Assembly (NCBI GenBank): GCA_026874595.1
Contig: CM049318.1
Span: forward strand, 29,881,956 to 29,945,955
Source of the DNA: Sipunculus nudus
Lineage: Eukaryota > Annelida > Sipuncula > Golfingiida > Sipunculidae
Direction of reading: 5' to 3'
DNA: 64,000 nt
Positions 22,082 through 36,139 of this stretch are shown here, in pieces. The stretch's first letter is position 1; each line of letters opens with the position of its first letter. A model generated the notes under the pieces. That model made no database searches. It was not told the DNA's origin and saw nothing but the letters and a program-made list of their open reading frames with translations. The translations under genes and the position numbers were made by a program.

Positions 22082-22890
22082 TGTAAACATATGTTACTTT
22101 ACTATATAAACTTAAACTTCGTCTTTCTCCCATTCACGTTCTCATTCAAGCAAGTTTGTGGCACTTGTGGCACACAGCCACAACACACACATTCGGTAAC
22201 TTAGGTAACCATTTTTTTTTATTCTTCTTGTATTAAGTATATGATAAAAATGTCCAAACACAGAAACTGTCCTAAGTGCCGAGTCGCCAAAGTGGAATCT
22301 GCTCACACATAATTATCCCATGGTTTTTGTTCTCTCTCTCATTTGAATATAACCAATAACATCACCCATTCATTCCATTGGTCAGATGGGTGAGGTGAAC
22401 TCCACCCCCTAAACTGGCCAATGAAATGAGAGTTTGTTGATTATGCCCTGACATATACAAGGTCTACATAGTGTAATTATACGTTATCCTGATATCATCT
22501 ATCTGTGTGTGCTCTTAGCTGACCAAACATCACGGGACCCCCCATTAGTGGTCACCCTGATGAGATCAACACCTCTACCCTGATGAGATTAACAGATTAG
22601 GATCTGGCCTGTACAAATACGGGACCCAGTGACCATGACTAGGAGATTATGCAATCAGTACCCAGGCATCATGGAACAAAGGCTTGTTATACATGTGTGA
22701 TATGTCACAAGGTAATGCAGAGGTTTGAATGTATACGAAAGATTAAATTCACAAAATCAGTAAAGTTATAATAATAATTAAAATATTCCTATTATTGAGA
22801 ACAGCTGCAAATGAGAGAGAGAAGCCCATTGAACTCATTAAGTGTGACATGAAATACAAGAATATACAACCTATCATGCCAAACCTTACA
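22082..22890 (-). repeat. LTR, right copy (809 bp)
   Basis: Partner of 18307-19116. The right flank (aggtgttagc) differs completely from that of the left copy, which fixes the outer boundary at 22890. Confidence 0.75.
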
Positions 22891-25800
22891 AGGTGTTAGC
22901 AGTGCAAACAGGCACTATAGGTGATGCCGGTGACAGTTGATAATATTGGTTACAGTTGGCAGATCATTTTAACAATTACGTAAATATTTGTACGAAATTC
23001 GAAAAAAAAAAACATTTACTTTAAGTTCATTAATTTGAAGAAATAGGTGAGATAGTTGAGCATTTTTGGTGCCTTTGGTACCTTTTTCAATATTTCTGTC
23101 CATTACAACAAATTATAGATTATAATATTCCTTGTGTTGCTTGACAAAATTATAATTGTCTTTGAAATAAATTTTGATAGATTCTCAATTATGTGAGTTA
23201 TCGTGTTTTCCCTTGGATGTCTATTTGTTATATAACCTCGACTCTACAAAAAATGAAATATTTTAATAATACTCAATCGGGTGACTCAGAAAAAAATCCT
23301 AAAATTTAGGGGTTAATAATTTTATGAAAAATAAATTCTGTATATAAGTTTTTTTTTTAATTGGTGTGTTTAAAGATGTATATAATTTAAATATGTCTGA
23401 AAAATGTCATAGAGCAAACCTCTTGATTTATGGGATGTACAAATTTTCGTAGTGAAATATGTTATATTTAGTGCTAGGTACTGCTTGATGTCCCCAGCGG
23501 TCAAGTGTCATCTGGATACAGTTTTTAGTACAGGTGTGATGGGCTGTTCAGTTGAGTGTGATACCTAGATGTGTGCAGAATGTTTCTTATCTCTCTGATA
23601 AGGAACTGATCAAGTGTTACTTCTTGGAAAAGGGATGGAGGTCGGTCGAGGGGCAAGCATCATAAGAGAATTTTGTGCAGGCCGGGTAGGGTGGAATCTA
23701 CGTTCTGTGAATTGAGTAATCAAACTGTTTCAAATAACTTTTTTCTAGTTGTTCGGCAATCTTGGAGTGACAGGCGAAGGACTAAGGAAATGAGAGGAGA
23801 AGGATTACAGTGAAGAGAACATTCTTTCTTAAGAGGACAGTCCGGTTACACATTAGTCTCAGAGAAAAATTGCCAGTAACTTTTGGATGTGTCAAAAACA
23901 GTTCACAGATTGACAAAAGACTAAATGTCTTAAAGACAAACTGTAATTGACAAACTCAATGACAAACTGTCACTAATAAGGCAATCACACCTCTACCCAC
24001 TGACCTGTAAGGCCAAAAAAAAAAAAAAAATAAATAAATAAAGTTTGATTCTCAGGCACTTTTTTTAGAAATCAATATGGGCGGGCGGATTTTTTATTTT
24101 ATATTTTTTTTGTTTCAATAAAAATGTCAAATGATAAGGGAAAAACATGATAATAACAGATTTATTTTGATGAAAAAGTAAAAGTACTACAAAACAAAGG
24201 AAATTTTTATCAAAATATTATGAATTTATCTGAAACAAAGAAATGTCCGAGCGGCTGGAGCTCGAAATCGGTAAGATTCTATTGATAATCAAAATAAAAT
24301 TAAAAAAAATGATGCGGGGGCTTAAAATTGACGCGGGCCTTAGAACCAGACCTTTTATCTCTTTGGCCTAACCGGATGACCCATGATATCAGGTGCAACA
24401 TGTAGTACTCTGCACTGGATATAACACATTTCACCATACAAATTTATTGTTATAATATATAAGGAAGTTGACCACCTTTTAAACCAATAAAATTTAAGAA
24501 GCATATTTAAATTACATTTCTTTTCTTCACGCCAATTACCAATAAACTGCATGCATCATAAATAAAATCAACCGATATAATGTTGATCTTCACAGTGTGT
24601 TTTTGTTCAAAGGGATGCGTTCAATCTTAGTTCTTTATCCCGGCCGAAGACCAAGACTATTCACTAGGATTTGGGGCAGTACTACTAGTCTTTTTTTCTG
24701 TATCTGAAGTAGCTGTGATTCAGCCAAGTAAATGGTGAGCCGTGACTGCCAACGTCTGTGTAAAACACGGTGATGTCTGACTAGGATCCTGGTGGAGGAA
24801 TACATGTAGACGTATACTTCATTTCTAATTACAGTTACTTCAGTAAAAACAAGGGACACATGGGTCACATCGCTCAGCTTAAATTTGGAAAATATTAGTA
24901 ACTGCAAAATATTTTTATTTGTTTGGCTTTTTCATGTATATTATCATTAGAAAAGCTATGAGAAAATGGCCCTGCTAAAATGAAACTCTGTAAATTATAG
25001 AATAATTGGCATGAGCTAAACCATTTAGTGATGCACCAAGGGAACAAATAGGGTAAGTGTTATATAAAAGTAACATTCATAAACTAAGGTAATTAAGTTT
25101 TCAAAAGTTACACATATGGCCATATGAGTTAAAAATTAATCCAACAAAGTTTGACCAATATTCCTAATTTTAATACTAAGTTAACAGTGTTATTCACACC
25201 TAGGCCCCGGCAACTTTAAGAGATATGAATGAAATACTACAAAGTATTTATATCTTCTTGAATCTTGTCAGTAAGCACTTACATTAGATCCTAATATTTT
25301 ATCACATTTGAATTAGGAATAAATTCCTGAAATTTCTTTCTTTAAAAAAGTCAAAATTGTCCAAGTCTCATCAAAAAGAAATTATTTAACATTAAAATTA
25401 TAAGATTCATCTTGTTTATTAGTCCTGTGTATTGAAGGGGAGGGTGGGGGAAGGGGTCTCCTTTGTTACTGCTCGTTGCTGAAAAAAATGTTAATTTTCA
25501 GGTTCATCTAGTTCATAGTACAGGTCTGTCAACAGAATGGGGTGGGGGGGGGGGGGGTGCCAGAGAAAAAGGCTCCCTGTGGTTTCGTATTAACTTGAGA
25601 CAGCCTTATCAAGCTGAACTCAGTGGAGAGAGGGCTTGCCCTAGTGATGGGATTGCATAACATTATGCCAACACCCTGGGGAGCATAGAGAGCAACCGAA
25701 TGGCCTACAGTCACCAAAGTGGACTGCTTGACAATGTAAGGGAATACAACAAGAGCCTCCAGAAAATTCAATAACTAGCCTAATTTTACAGCTTTTATTT

Positions 25801-26140
25801 TCAAATTTCAGATTTTAACAGATTAAATCCTTATGTGTACATGCTGTGAAAATTAAATCCACAGTACTTACAGGAAAAAAAAACGTGGCCGAAGTTGGGC
25901 AAAATTTAAGGTACCAATTTTATATTTTTGCCAAAATTTAAAAAAAATCTAACTGATTTTGATCTAATTATGGGTATACAATTAAATTTTGATTAATTAA
26001 AGTTGTATTACTGAAAAAAAAGTCCCTACCTTTAACACGTTTGGTCTTAAGTGACCAAATATCTTTCCTGATTTTTTTACAAAGTCCATTATGTTTGGGC
26101 CCATAACTTTTTTAAATTAAATAATACGTACTTAATTTAT
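22891..26140. other. Non-coding stretch, no gene recognised
   Basis: AT-rich sequence with poly-A tracts (24017-24032), a G-rich patch around 25436-25458 and a poly-G tract near 25541-25557. All frames are short and without recognisable domains. Confidence 0.6.
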
Positions 26141-26490
26141 GACCTGTCTATAGGAAGTATATGGAAAAATATTTATGGTAAATATGAAGTAAAACCAGAT
26201 GAGTGGTTTGGATATTAGGCAGTTCTGAAGTGTGAAAATATGTTTCTAATAAAAAAAAATGAGGTTTTTCCTCAATATTTCGAATGAACGAAGTCCTATA
26301 GACCCAATTTTCAGCATGGTAGGAGATTTTGGGGACATCTAATTGTATGCCGAATTTCAGATTCGTAGGTCCAATGGTGTCGAAACATGCCAGTCTTAAC
26401 GGACGGACGGACGGACGGACAGAAGGACGGACGACGGACAATGGACCACGACTATAGCTGAGATGACTAAAAGTCAGCTGAGCTAAAAAC
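26140..26490. repeat. Dispersed element ending in (ACGG)n and 'ctatagctgagatgac'
   Basis: ACGG repeats at 26400-26420 followed by ggacgacggacaatggacca and agtcagctgagctaaaaac. A degenerate relative ends near 41110 (gacggacggaggacggatta then gctatagctcagatga). It looks like an end of a short interspersed family. Confidence 0.5.
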
Positions 26491-27829
26491 CGCTAAGTCT
26501 TGTTCTGCATTTACTTTTATTTGTCGTTATAATACCAGTATATGTTTACTTGTATTAATTCATTAATAACAATACCATAAGAACTCACATTATTCATAAA
26601 AAAAAACGTTTTTCGAGGCGAATTAATCACAAATTCATTTAATATCGTACACATTTATCTCGTCCTGAAAATGATAAAAACCATAAGCTATAATTACCGC
26701 AGTGTGCGACCTGTTATTATCCAACGTGGCCTCTCACATCCACCAACAATATATACTTAATTATATATGTTTGTTATACCTGCATTTTTGCTACAATACA
26801 TGGGTGTCATGCCTAGACAATTTATGCACTTAAACACCTATTATAGTTGGCCACGTTAAGCTTTGTAGCTGGCAATGTTGTGGTTGGCACGACAGTCGTG
26901 TTTTAGACCAGTTTTGTGTTTGCATCAGAGATACTGTCATAGGCAAGTGGGAACTGGGCAAGAGGCATTTGCTTTAGGTTATAACCAATTTTATGCTTGT
27001 AAACCCTGGGCTTGTTTGAAGATTGAATAACTAGGCTTGGCCCTATAGATTGGGGCGGTGCTTGGTCAGTTTATATAATATGTGGGGCAAGTTTTTGTCA
27101 GTTGGGACTGCAGTGCTGCTGATGATGAGTACTTCAGAGGGAGATGGTCAGATAGTAATAACCTCAGATACACTAATTAGACAATGAATAAGGCCCTGTT
27201 TGTACTCACCATTACTGCAGTCTTTGTACAGTGGCATGAACATAGCTTGCGAGGTGTGCGAAAATCTAATGTTTATCAGGTCTGATGAACATCTGTTCAA
27301 GATGAATAAAAAAAAAAAAACTGGATATTATTAATAGGTGGTTGATACGAAATTCATACTTGTGTGTATTAGTGAACAGGAATTATAAATAGGTTGAATT
27401 TGAATGCTACATATACATGTACAAAGAAAAGGGAGTCCGGACTATGTGTCCATTTTATGTGAATTTGCGTGCATGTGATGTTTATATATATATGTGCGTG
27501 TGTGTGTGTGTGTGTAACTCGGTTAATGTTGTGCTGAACGGAAACTAGATTTTAACGATATTCTACCGGAACTGGGTTTACGTTGTAGTTATCATGAACT
27601 TGCTTGAGAAAAAAATATACTAAATTAGGTTAAATTGTATGCATTAATTGTTAGATAAATCTCATTAATAATACAGGATATTAATTTACATAGTTTAATT
27701 TTTGATTGAAAACAAAGTTCAAATAACAGTTTTAATATATGAACACGTTAAAGTTTCACCTACAGGGATGGGAATGAAGTAATGTTGACGGCCATGTCAG
27801 CATATGCTCATCCCATTATTCGATAGTAA

Positions 27830-27955
27830 AGCAATAGTAATGGTCACAGTAGAAAGCCAAGTTATAGTAATAGTAATAGTGATAGATGTAAAAAATGGTG
27901 TATTAGTTATAGTAATGGGTGGATTAAGAAGCAATAGTAATAGTAATATAACCCC
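27830..27955. repeat. Degenerate (TAATAG)n repeat
   Basis: Runs of atagtaatagtaatagtg and agcaatagtaatagtaatat, interrupted by unrelated bases. Confidence 0.7.
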
Positions 27956-28037
27956 TTTAATAGGACCAGAACTGATTTACAGTATACAAAATAAAACATT
28001 TCTTATATGTTTAAACATTATATTAAATTAAATTAAA

Positions 28038-28038
<1 letters not shown>

Positions 28039-28089
<51 letters not shown>

Positions 28090-28102
28090 TATATATATAT
28101 AT
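28039..28102. repeat. (AT)n microsatellite
   Basis: AT run with one imperfection near 28085. Confidence 0.95.
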
Positions 28103-28435
28103 CAAATACAAAATATGAGGCCATCGGCATTTGAGGCAATGTTAATTTGATTATCGAGGATCTATGCATTTTACCATAATATAGACAAAAAGTCTTGTAA
28201 CATTGTACTAAAATTGACCAAAACTATACTTTCTAGGACAAACAATATACTTTCCAGTTCAGTGATGATATTATATACACTTTAAACAAAACACTGACAT
28301 CATTCATTTGAAATACTAACAATGGTACTTATCCTGATTATATTAGTGCTCTAGAATACAGGTGCCTTATAATAATTATGCTTATAATATGCCTTATAAT
28401 AATAATTCTTATTATTGGAACATAACTGGGGCATC

Positions 28436-31400
28436 AGTATCCGTATAATTAGGACACTATATATATAATCATAAAAAAGGGTCTGCAGGGTTCGCGGGGC
28501 TTAATTTTTCATTCTTATATAAAAAAAAACCGGTATTCAAATATCTCCGAGGGCCTGAGGCAACAGAATGATTAAAAGAAACATCTTCAATTGATCATCT
28601 TACTCTAGTGCTCAGGGTATACTAGAAGCATATATCTCTTACACCACCACCTTAAACCCAACATTGTTGTTACGCATCTGCTTTCCAAAATCCCACGAGA
28701 AGGAATGACCAGTTATTATGAATGTATATTTGGACAAAGCCTTAAATTAAGTGGCATGTCTACCCGGCACATCTACCTGGGCAAGCCTATTGCTTGGTTT
28801 TTAGGCACTTGTAATTTTTTCTTAATGAATTGACAAAGATAAATTGTTTCAAAAAGCTATACTATATTTATGGTAAATTCTCATGTTACAGGTAAAAGGC
28901 AACAATTAACAGTAAATAACTCCTTTAAAATCACCCATAAGGGGGTAATTAAAATAATTAGGAACACCCGTGGGTACCCATAATGCTGATAAGGGCCTCC
29001 TCCCGGCAATAATTGGCCTAATGTCCCATCTTTACATCTCCAAGTTATATCAGTGCATTGATACTCCTATGTACTTTTATGGGCCCTAGGCCCCTTAATA
29101 TTTATAATAATCATAAGGCTAAATGAGTGCCCAAAGGATTATGTTTACTTTTCCATCTATTACTGAAACACTTGAATGTTTGAATCTCCTAACCCAAGTC
29201 ACATGATAATAATATGTCCCCAAATCTCACCACTTGACCTGAAGCCCTGTCTGTAGTTCTCTATTCAATACCATAGTGAGGGGTTCCAAATATTCTTTTT
29301 TAGTTACCGGCATACTTTTAGGTCGAGTATAGCCGTGACGACTCGACTGAGTTATCAATCGGATAATTGGGCTGGTTAGCCTACTGGTGTTATGAACCAA
29401 GTAATATCGAGGAAGGTATCGTGGTCTTACATCATATTGCATTCATATTGTTGTAAACGGTCCATTATCTCAATAATATGCATAGAATGAAAAATTAACA
29501 CAACGGTTTACATTTATTCAACAAACATGCTCGAGGGGTTTACTAATGTGCTGGTTAAAACGGAGCATTTTTCGCTCATGTTTGCTATTATTAGCAAGTA
29601 CATAATAAATGCTTACGATTGGTCTGGTTCATGTTGATTTACAGTGTACCTACCTGTAGGCCATGAAGCGTTGTCAGAAATGACGAAAATACTTGCATCT
29701 TCATAAGGCCTTAAAATGCGTTCCTCAGATTTACATGTTAATCACTCTGGCGCCAGCAATCTGGTCGTAATGCCAGAGGGTCGATATGACGCTAGGTCAA
29801 GCAATGCAGTAAAGGACGAGAGAGTTAATTTTAAAGAGAAAATATCTTAATATCATGCTTTTTATTTTCAGAAAATAGGATTTTCGAGAATGTAAAGACA
29901 TGGAATCAATAGTCAAAATGTACATAACATATTAATTACAGGATTCAAGATAGTCTTATACAAGATGGCCTTTGAGCACCCTTTAAAGCGATCCCTGCTT
30001 CTTTTATCGTTTTAGTACACTGCTATTAGTAAATCATAATTAAACAACACATACTGGATCATTAATAAATGTTTAATGATACTGCAAGTAGAAATTTCAC
30101 GTATGCACTGCTAAAGGTCTATGTGCACTGAGTAAGGTATTTGCACTAATACACATGCACACACATTTTATATATTTTTACAGTTATTGTCCACAAGAGC
30201 AAAACAATTACCACAGAGTCTATGTCTAAATGGGGACGAAAATTCTCAAATAAGAAAGTAATACTACTATACATCAGTTTACTATCAGCTTCTATCAGGT
30301 TGAGACGCAAAGCAAATACATTAGCTGTAAGTAACTTTGCCACGCAAGATACCACATTGAAGGTATTGATCAATACAAAAATTTACATCAACAGCGATAA
30401 AATTAGGTTTCTCATGATAGTATTATCCAATGTCAAGCCTGATCACCATGATATAATAAGATAAAATACACCATAACCATAAAACAAGGATAAAATATGC
30501 ATTTCCCCGGAAATATAAACAATATCAATGTTGCAGAAAATAGAAAAAAGAAGGAAAAATAGGAACTTAACCCCCTGTTATAGGTGAAACAACTGTCAAG
30601 TAGCAATTTTGACTTTTCTATAACGTATAACAGCTCTTCTGGTTCCACCAGTGACATTCTCATTTTTTGTCTGGAAAATGAACGTTAACAAAGTAAGAAA
30701 GTCAGGGTTGGGATGGTATTCAATTCTGAAAAAAAGTAAAGCGCTCAAATTCATCCTTCAATCGCCTTCAGTGTTATATTACCCTTTTGAACTTAATTAA
30801 TGAATATTGATTATACTTTTGCATAATATTGATTCCAGTGAATCAAATTCTAGAATGACGTATTGGTAAAACTACAAATATGGCAACGAAAAACCCTGTG
30901 TAATCTTTGGATTCCAGAACACGCGACACTTTATGTTTACACTACTTTTTAGTCTCATACACAAACATGGGGTGGCGCCATCTCAAATATATAATCGGGT
31001 ACCAGTCTAGATACACAAATAAGCCCCTTAACCAGTGCCCACCAGATGAGTCTCCCGTTCAGAGTGAAAAAAAACTGCCTTCTGCGTCCTACGCAATCTG
31101 TGATTGCATTCACTTATTCGGTCCATATTCACATGTCCAATGTGTGAACATGCATATGTGACTGCCCTGTTAACATAACTGGAAGGCATTCCTGGATCCG
31201 GACCACCTGCCCAGTCCATACTACAGTTTAACCAATTCTTCATTTGTCAATTCCCAAGATGCCCGAGAATGTTATGGGATTCCGTTCATGATTGCGTGCG
31301 TTAAATTGTAACCAAACACAAACTGGCACACACAAAAAAATATGAACGGTAATGAAATTTAAATATAACGTTAATTCCCGTATTTTGTCACAGCTGAAGA

Positions 31401-32285
31401 GGATATGAATAATAATTAAATCATCGTTTCAGTGACTGGTGCGTCTGATGAAAATCGGTTTATGTGATGTTGTAAGGAAAGTTGACAACATCACATGGGC
31501 TGGGAGCGATATTATCAGCTTTGAGAAAAATAAGACTACCTTTTTGTTCCTCTTTGGTCGATTACATCGATTAAAGAGTTCAGTTAAGTCAAGTTGGTAT
31601 TTGTATAAAGCCCTTTCCCTGTGTGGTGTTCAGATTCTGTATCCATACTCAACACAGTTCAGGGGTTAGCCCGAGCAAAGGTTGAGGGGGGAGGTGTGTG
31701 TGTGTTTGGGGCGACGGGGCAGTAAATGCTTTGTAAGAGCGAAGCATAACTAGGCGGCGTAGACCCCGGGAAGAGAAAATGTGGGAGGAGGATTCCTCTT
31801 TCTAATGGTGTGGGAATTAAAAAAAAACATGCTGTTAATTGACATTTCTGTGGGTATTTTTCTTATTATATAATCTCTAATCACATAAGATAACTGTTGT
31901 TTTTATTAACGTGGCTAAAGGGTAACTGACTGATAGTGACCAGTCAAATTGAACTTCTCTGCAAATACAGCCCACATTTTTTTTTGGCCTAAGGATGCTC
32001 AGATCTCGGGGGGGGGGGGTATCTGCCCCTGCCCAACTTCGGAAGCTACGGTACTGGAATCCTACAACCACTATAAAATCGTAAAACCAAAGACAGCCAT
32101 CAGCCGTATTATTTTGAGCAACAACTGCCTGTATTAATTAGGTTACTTCTTACTGCACTTTCGGATATAGGACGTATTGGTTTTATCATTAATGTGTGAT
32201 TTTTGTGTGATGGACACTCGTATAAGCAGACTTTCTTCCTCTGTCACATTGTCTGCCTTGTATATTGTTCGACTTGGATCGGCAC
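28436..32285. repeat. Segmental duplication, copy 1
   Basis: Collinear with 33137-36770 at about 70-85% by eye. Paired landmarks: catcagtatccgtataatta (28436)/tatcagtatccatataatta (33137); gcatctgctttccaaaatcc (28675)/gaatctgctttccaaaattc (33422); agcgatattatcagctttg (31505/36383); gacagccatcag (32092/36572). No gene is recognised inside, and both copies have private insertions. Confidence 0.85.
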
Positions 32286-32720
32286 GCAGGGATCCTCAGT
32301 TTCAGTTCCTGCCTTGATATGAGAGCAACAGAAACATGTATGGATGCAAAATAGTATCGCATTTGTCGACGATCTGGTAATCTGGCGAATATACCTGTTG
32401 AGAACGCTTCCAGGAACAGATTGAGGACTTTATTTAAACCAATAACTGTAGTGGTACTGGATATCGCTGTGTGGAAGCATGTATTCTGCTACCTAGAACT
32501 GGATGATTCCAGGAGACATCACCTGTAAAAGGCATAGATTCTAAGTCCAGATAGAATAGTCTGTGCGCGTTGCGTGAACTGTACCTCGAGAAGCAAACGA
32601 GTATACTCCAGCGAAGGACTGTTGGTGTCCATGACTCCGTGTGACTGTGGGTGGACTGATGGTACCATGTACACAGCGCGAGAGAGCAGAAAGATGACCA
32701 GTGCAACATTCAGATGTCAG
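32270..32720. repeat. Dispersed repeat shared with 61370-61800
   Basis: Both contain gac(g/t)...ctggtaatct and aggaa(c)agattgaggacttta / aggaagagagcatggacttta, and further on a ggagacatca block. Similarity is patchy. The family is unknown; possibly an LTR or untranslated region of an uncharacterised element. Confidence 0.4.
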
Positions 32721-33136
32721 GTATGCGTGATGGTCATGTGATCAGAAGAAGTGTAAACAAAGGGCTGTGTGTAGTGTGTCTGACGGAATTGGTGCTTATT
32801 TGTGTGTTGGTTATGGGAAGTTAGTAATCATCAATGCTTGTACATATGGAGCGCCTATCCCGAGAATGTAAAAGTCTTCTTTCTTTAATATATTCATTTG
32901 TTTTGTTAACATATGTTTTATTCCGTTTTTGGATTAATGATTACTTATGATTACTCGTCAGTAAAGGGACAAACCCCTAGCTTAACTTCTCCGTGTAACC
33001 TTAACAATTGTATACACATATCTCTTGGGGTATGATATACAATGGTAATAATAAAAATGATAATAAGGATAAACAATAACACGCCTGTATAGGCGTCAAA
33101 GGGAACCATTCTTTAGATCTCCAGTTTTTAATTGGG

Positions 33137-36082
33137 GTATCAGTATCCATATAATTAGGGCCCCAAACATATAATCATAAAAGATCGGCCTGCAGGGTTT
33201 TATCAGCCTAATATTAAAAACCGGTATTAAAATATCTCTGAGGGCCTCAGGCCACAGAATGATTAAATGAAACAACTTCTGTTGATCATCTTATACTAGT
33301 GCTTCGGGCCTAAAAAATGTCCTATATACTAGAAGCATGTATCTCTTAGGACCATAGTAAAGGTGGATAGGTGAAGGGCTTCATCTGTACATCACCACCT
33401 TCAAACCAACATTGCGGTTACGAATCTGCTTTCCAAAATTCCACGAAAAGGGGGGTGGGGGTGTTTTTTACACCTATCGAGGATTGTGAAATGCAGAGAA
33501 CAGGTGGGATATTTATACCGTCTCTACAATCTGAAAAACGGGTATTTTGACCAGTAATTATGCATGCATATTTTTACAAAGCCTCATATTAAGGGACATG
33601 TCTCCCGGCACCTCTACCTGGGCATGCCTATTGCTTAGTATATAGACAATTGTCCTTCATTCCTTCATGAATCTACAAAGATATAGTTGTTTTTAAAACA
33701 GCTATACAATATAAATGGTAAATTCTAATTTTACTGGAAAAATTGACCATTTCCAGTAAATATCTCCTTTAAAATTATAAAAGGGTTTTTAATAATCAGG
33801 AACACCCATGTGTACCCATAATGCTGATAAGTCCCCCCCTGGCAATAATGAGTCTAATGCCCAATCTTTACTTCTCCACGTGATGTCAGTGCATTGATAC
33901 TCTTATATACTTGTCGGGGCCTTAGACCTCTTAATATTTATAATTACCATAAGGCTAAATGGGTACATAACAGTTAAAGTTCACTTTTCCATCTATTACT
34001 GAAACACTTGTATGTTTGGATCTCCTGACCAAAGTCACATGATAATAATATGTCCTCACATCGCCTTCACTTGGCCGGAATCCCTATCTGTAGTTCTCGA
34101 ATCAGTACCATTGCCATTGTGATAGGTTCAACATATTCTCCTTTTTCTAGTTACAATCATACCTTAAGGTCAAGTATTGCAGTAAAGAGCGAGAGAGTTG
34201 ATTTGAAAGAGAAAGTACCCTAATATATTGCTATATATTTTCAGTTACCAGAGTCTGGTATAGTACAAATATATATCGAGAGTCCATAATTATATAAGAT
34301 CTACTCAAACTTTAAGGGTCCTTATTGGTAAATAGAGATTACGAGCCCGATTCCGTTTCTTAAAGTGAGGTGTTAAACTGATAGTGATGATCAGGAAATA
34401 AGAATTTAAAGAGTGAAAAAACATAGGAAATATATTGTAAAAATGTACTTGAAATATGAATTACAAGGTACAAGAAGGTCTTATGCAAGATGGCCCTTGT
34501 GCACCCCTTAAAGCCACCCCTACTGCTTTTATCTTTTTATAACACTCCTATTAATAAATCATAGTTAAACAACACCTTTTTGAAAATAAGTATACGTTTA
34601 TTTTTATAATAGGAATTCAATATTTTTTTATTACTGCTGATCTTTTGGTTGTCAGGAGTGTGGGGCTATAGTTTTTTTTCTTCTCAGCAAGCATTTCTTT
34701 TCCATTTAAAAAATAAAACATGTTTTTAACCTCACCTAAATGAAGTCAAATTATTTCTTTCTAAGGACACTAATAAACATTTTTTACTTCAGTTGATCCA
34801 GTTATTTACACACTGCTTAAGATCTATGTGCACCGAGTTAGGCTTTTGCACGAATACACACGCACACACATTTTATTCTTTGTTTAGTTATTGTACACAA
34901 AAGCAACACTAATACCACAGAGCATAAATAGGGATGAAAACTGTTAAATAAGAAAGCAATACTACTATACATAAGTTAATTATCAGCTTCTATGTCGAGA
35001 TGCTAAGAAACTGCATTAGCTGTAAGTAACTTTGCCTAACAAGATACACCTCGGACATATGTTTGTTCATGCCGTCAAAATTTAAGCAAACATGCAGGGA
35101 AATGTCGAAGGATGCTGAGTTAAACGTAATATTCTTGCACTTTTGGAACAGAGAGATTACTTGTAGCATATAAAGGTTTAGAACAATGGTTTATCCTTAA
35201 CAGGGGAACAGTGTGCCTTCTCGTTATTGCAACTTACATGCTAGTTCTTTTGGACACGCGGCTGTATTTATTTTTCCTATATAACATCCATAAAGGCCCT
35301 AAAGTCTAGGCCTAATTCGGACATTTTTATAAGTAAATCCTGATATATATTTTTACCTGAGTGTTTGTTATTTCTTCAGTCAAACACGGCCAAGAAAACG
35401 AAGCTTGTCTATCTCATTTTCAAACCATCTTGGCCCGAATACAGTGAAACCCACCAACCCCCTTCCCCGAACACATTTGGACAGCTAATCTTAGTTTGGC
35501 CAAAGATTAAACAATTATTGACTGATTGTCAAAAAAAATGCCTAACATACATAAATCAAACAATGGGGTGTTTTAATGCCCCTAAAATATTTGCTCCAGC
35601 CAATCAGAGCAAGCGAAACCCATCAAATGCACTGCTTCAGGTTCAGGGCGTTGTGACCCCAGGCCATGTGGATAAATAGGATCACATGAACTTTTGAATA
35701 TAGTGCTGCACCTACTTTAAATGTAGCGAACAGACTTACACTCTAGCTAACGTGCTGCTACGAGGACTCGAATCTCGTACAGTAATCCGTGTGATATTTG
35801 ATCTCAATACCTCACAATTTAAAAAGAAATGTGGTAAGCAAAATAGATTTACGGATTATTTGTGGTTGTAAAAAAAGAGCTGTAGATTTGCTTTAACTGA
35901 CGTTTCTAGATTTGTGTTATTACTCACACAATGATCATAACCCAGTTTTACTAGAAAGTATTCTTTTGTATTCTATAATTCAAATGTGTCTTTGTTAAAA
36001 ACGCTGTGTCAGCGGTTCTGATATGATTACCTGGATGGAAGGTGTCAATTTGCAAATGTATAAAAACATATAACCATATGAA

Positions 36083-36139
<57 letters not shown>

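Larger units (their letters stand above)
17908..22890 (-). mobile_element. LTR element with near-identical ~810 bp LTRs and a satellite-filled interior
   Basis: A block of about 1.2 kb occurs twice in the same direction (17908-19116 and 21687-22890) with only about a dozen differences over the LTR part. Each block, read on the minus strand, has an LTR (TGTAAG...TTTACA), one base, then TGGCGTCGCGTGCCAGG continuing TCGAAC. That resembles the complement of a tRNA 3' end (a primer-binding site). A short ATG frame follows. The right block would be 5' LTR plus leader, 19117-22081 the interior and 18307-19116 the 3' LTR. The leader copy left of the 3' LTR indicates a tandem or recombined element. 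No protease, integrase or reverse transcriptase was seen, so it is non-autonomous. High LTR similarity implies recent activity or conversion. Confidence 0.65.

Noticed and set aside
24635-24907. 90-codon minus-strand frame with Arg/His-rich middle
   Set aside because: No domain recognised, no splice sites tying it to other exons, and no neighbours; insufficient evidence for a gene.
32434-32709. 91-codon minus-strand frame
   Set aside because: Lies in a dispersed non-coding repeat; the related copy at 61.4 kb does not preserve the frame.
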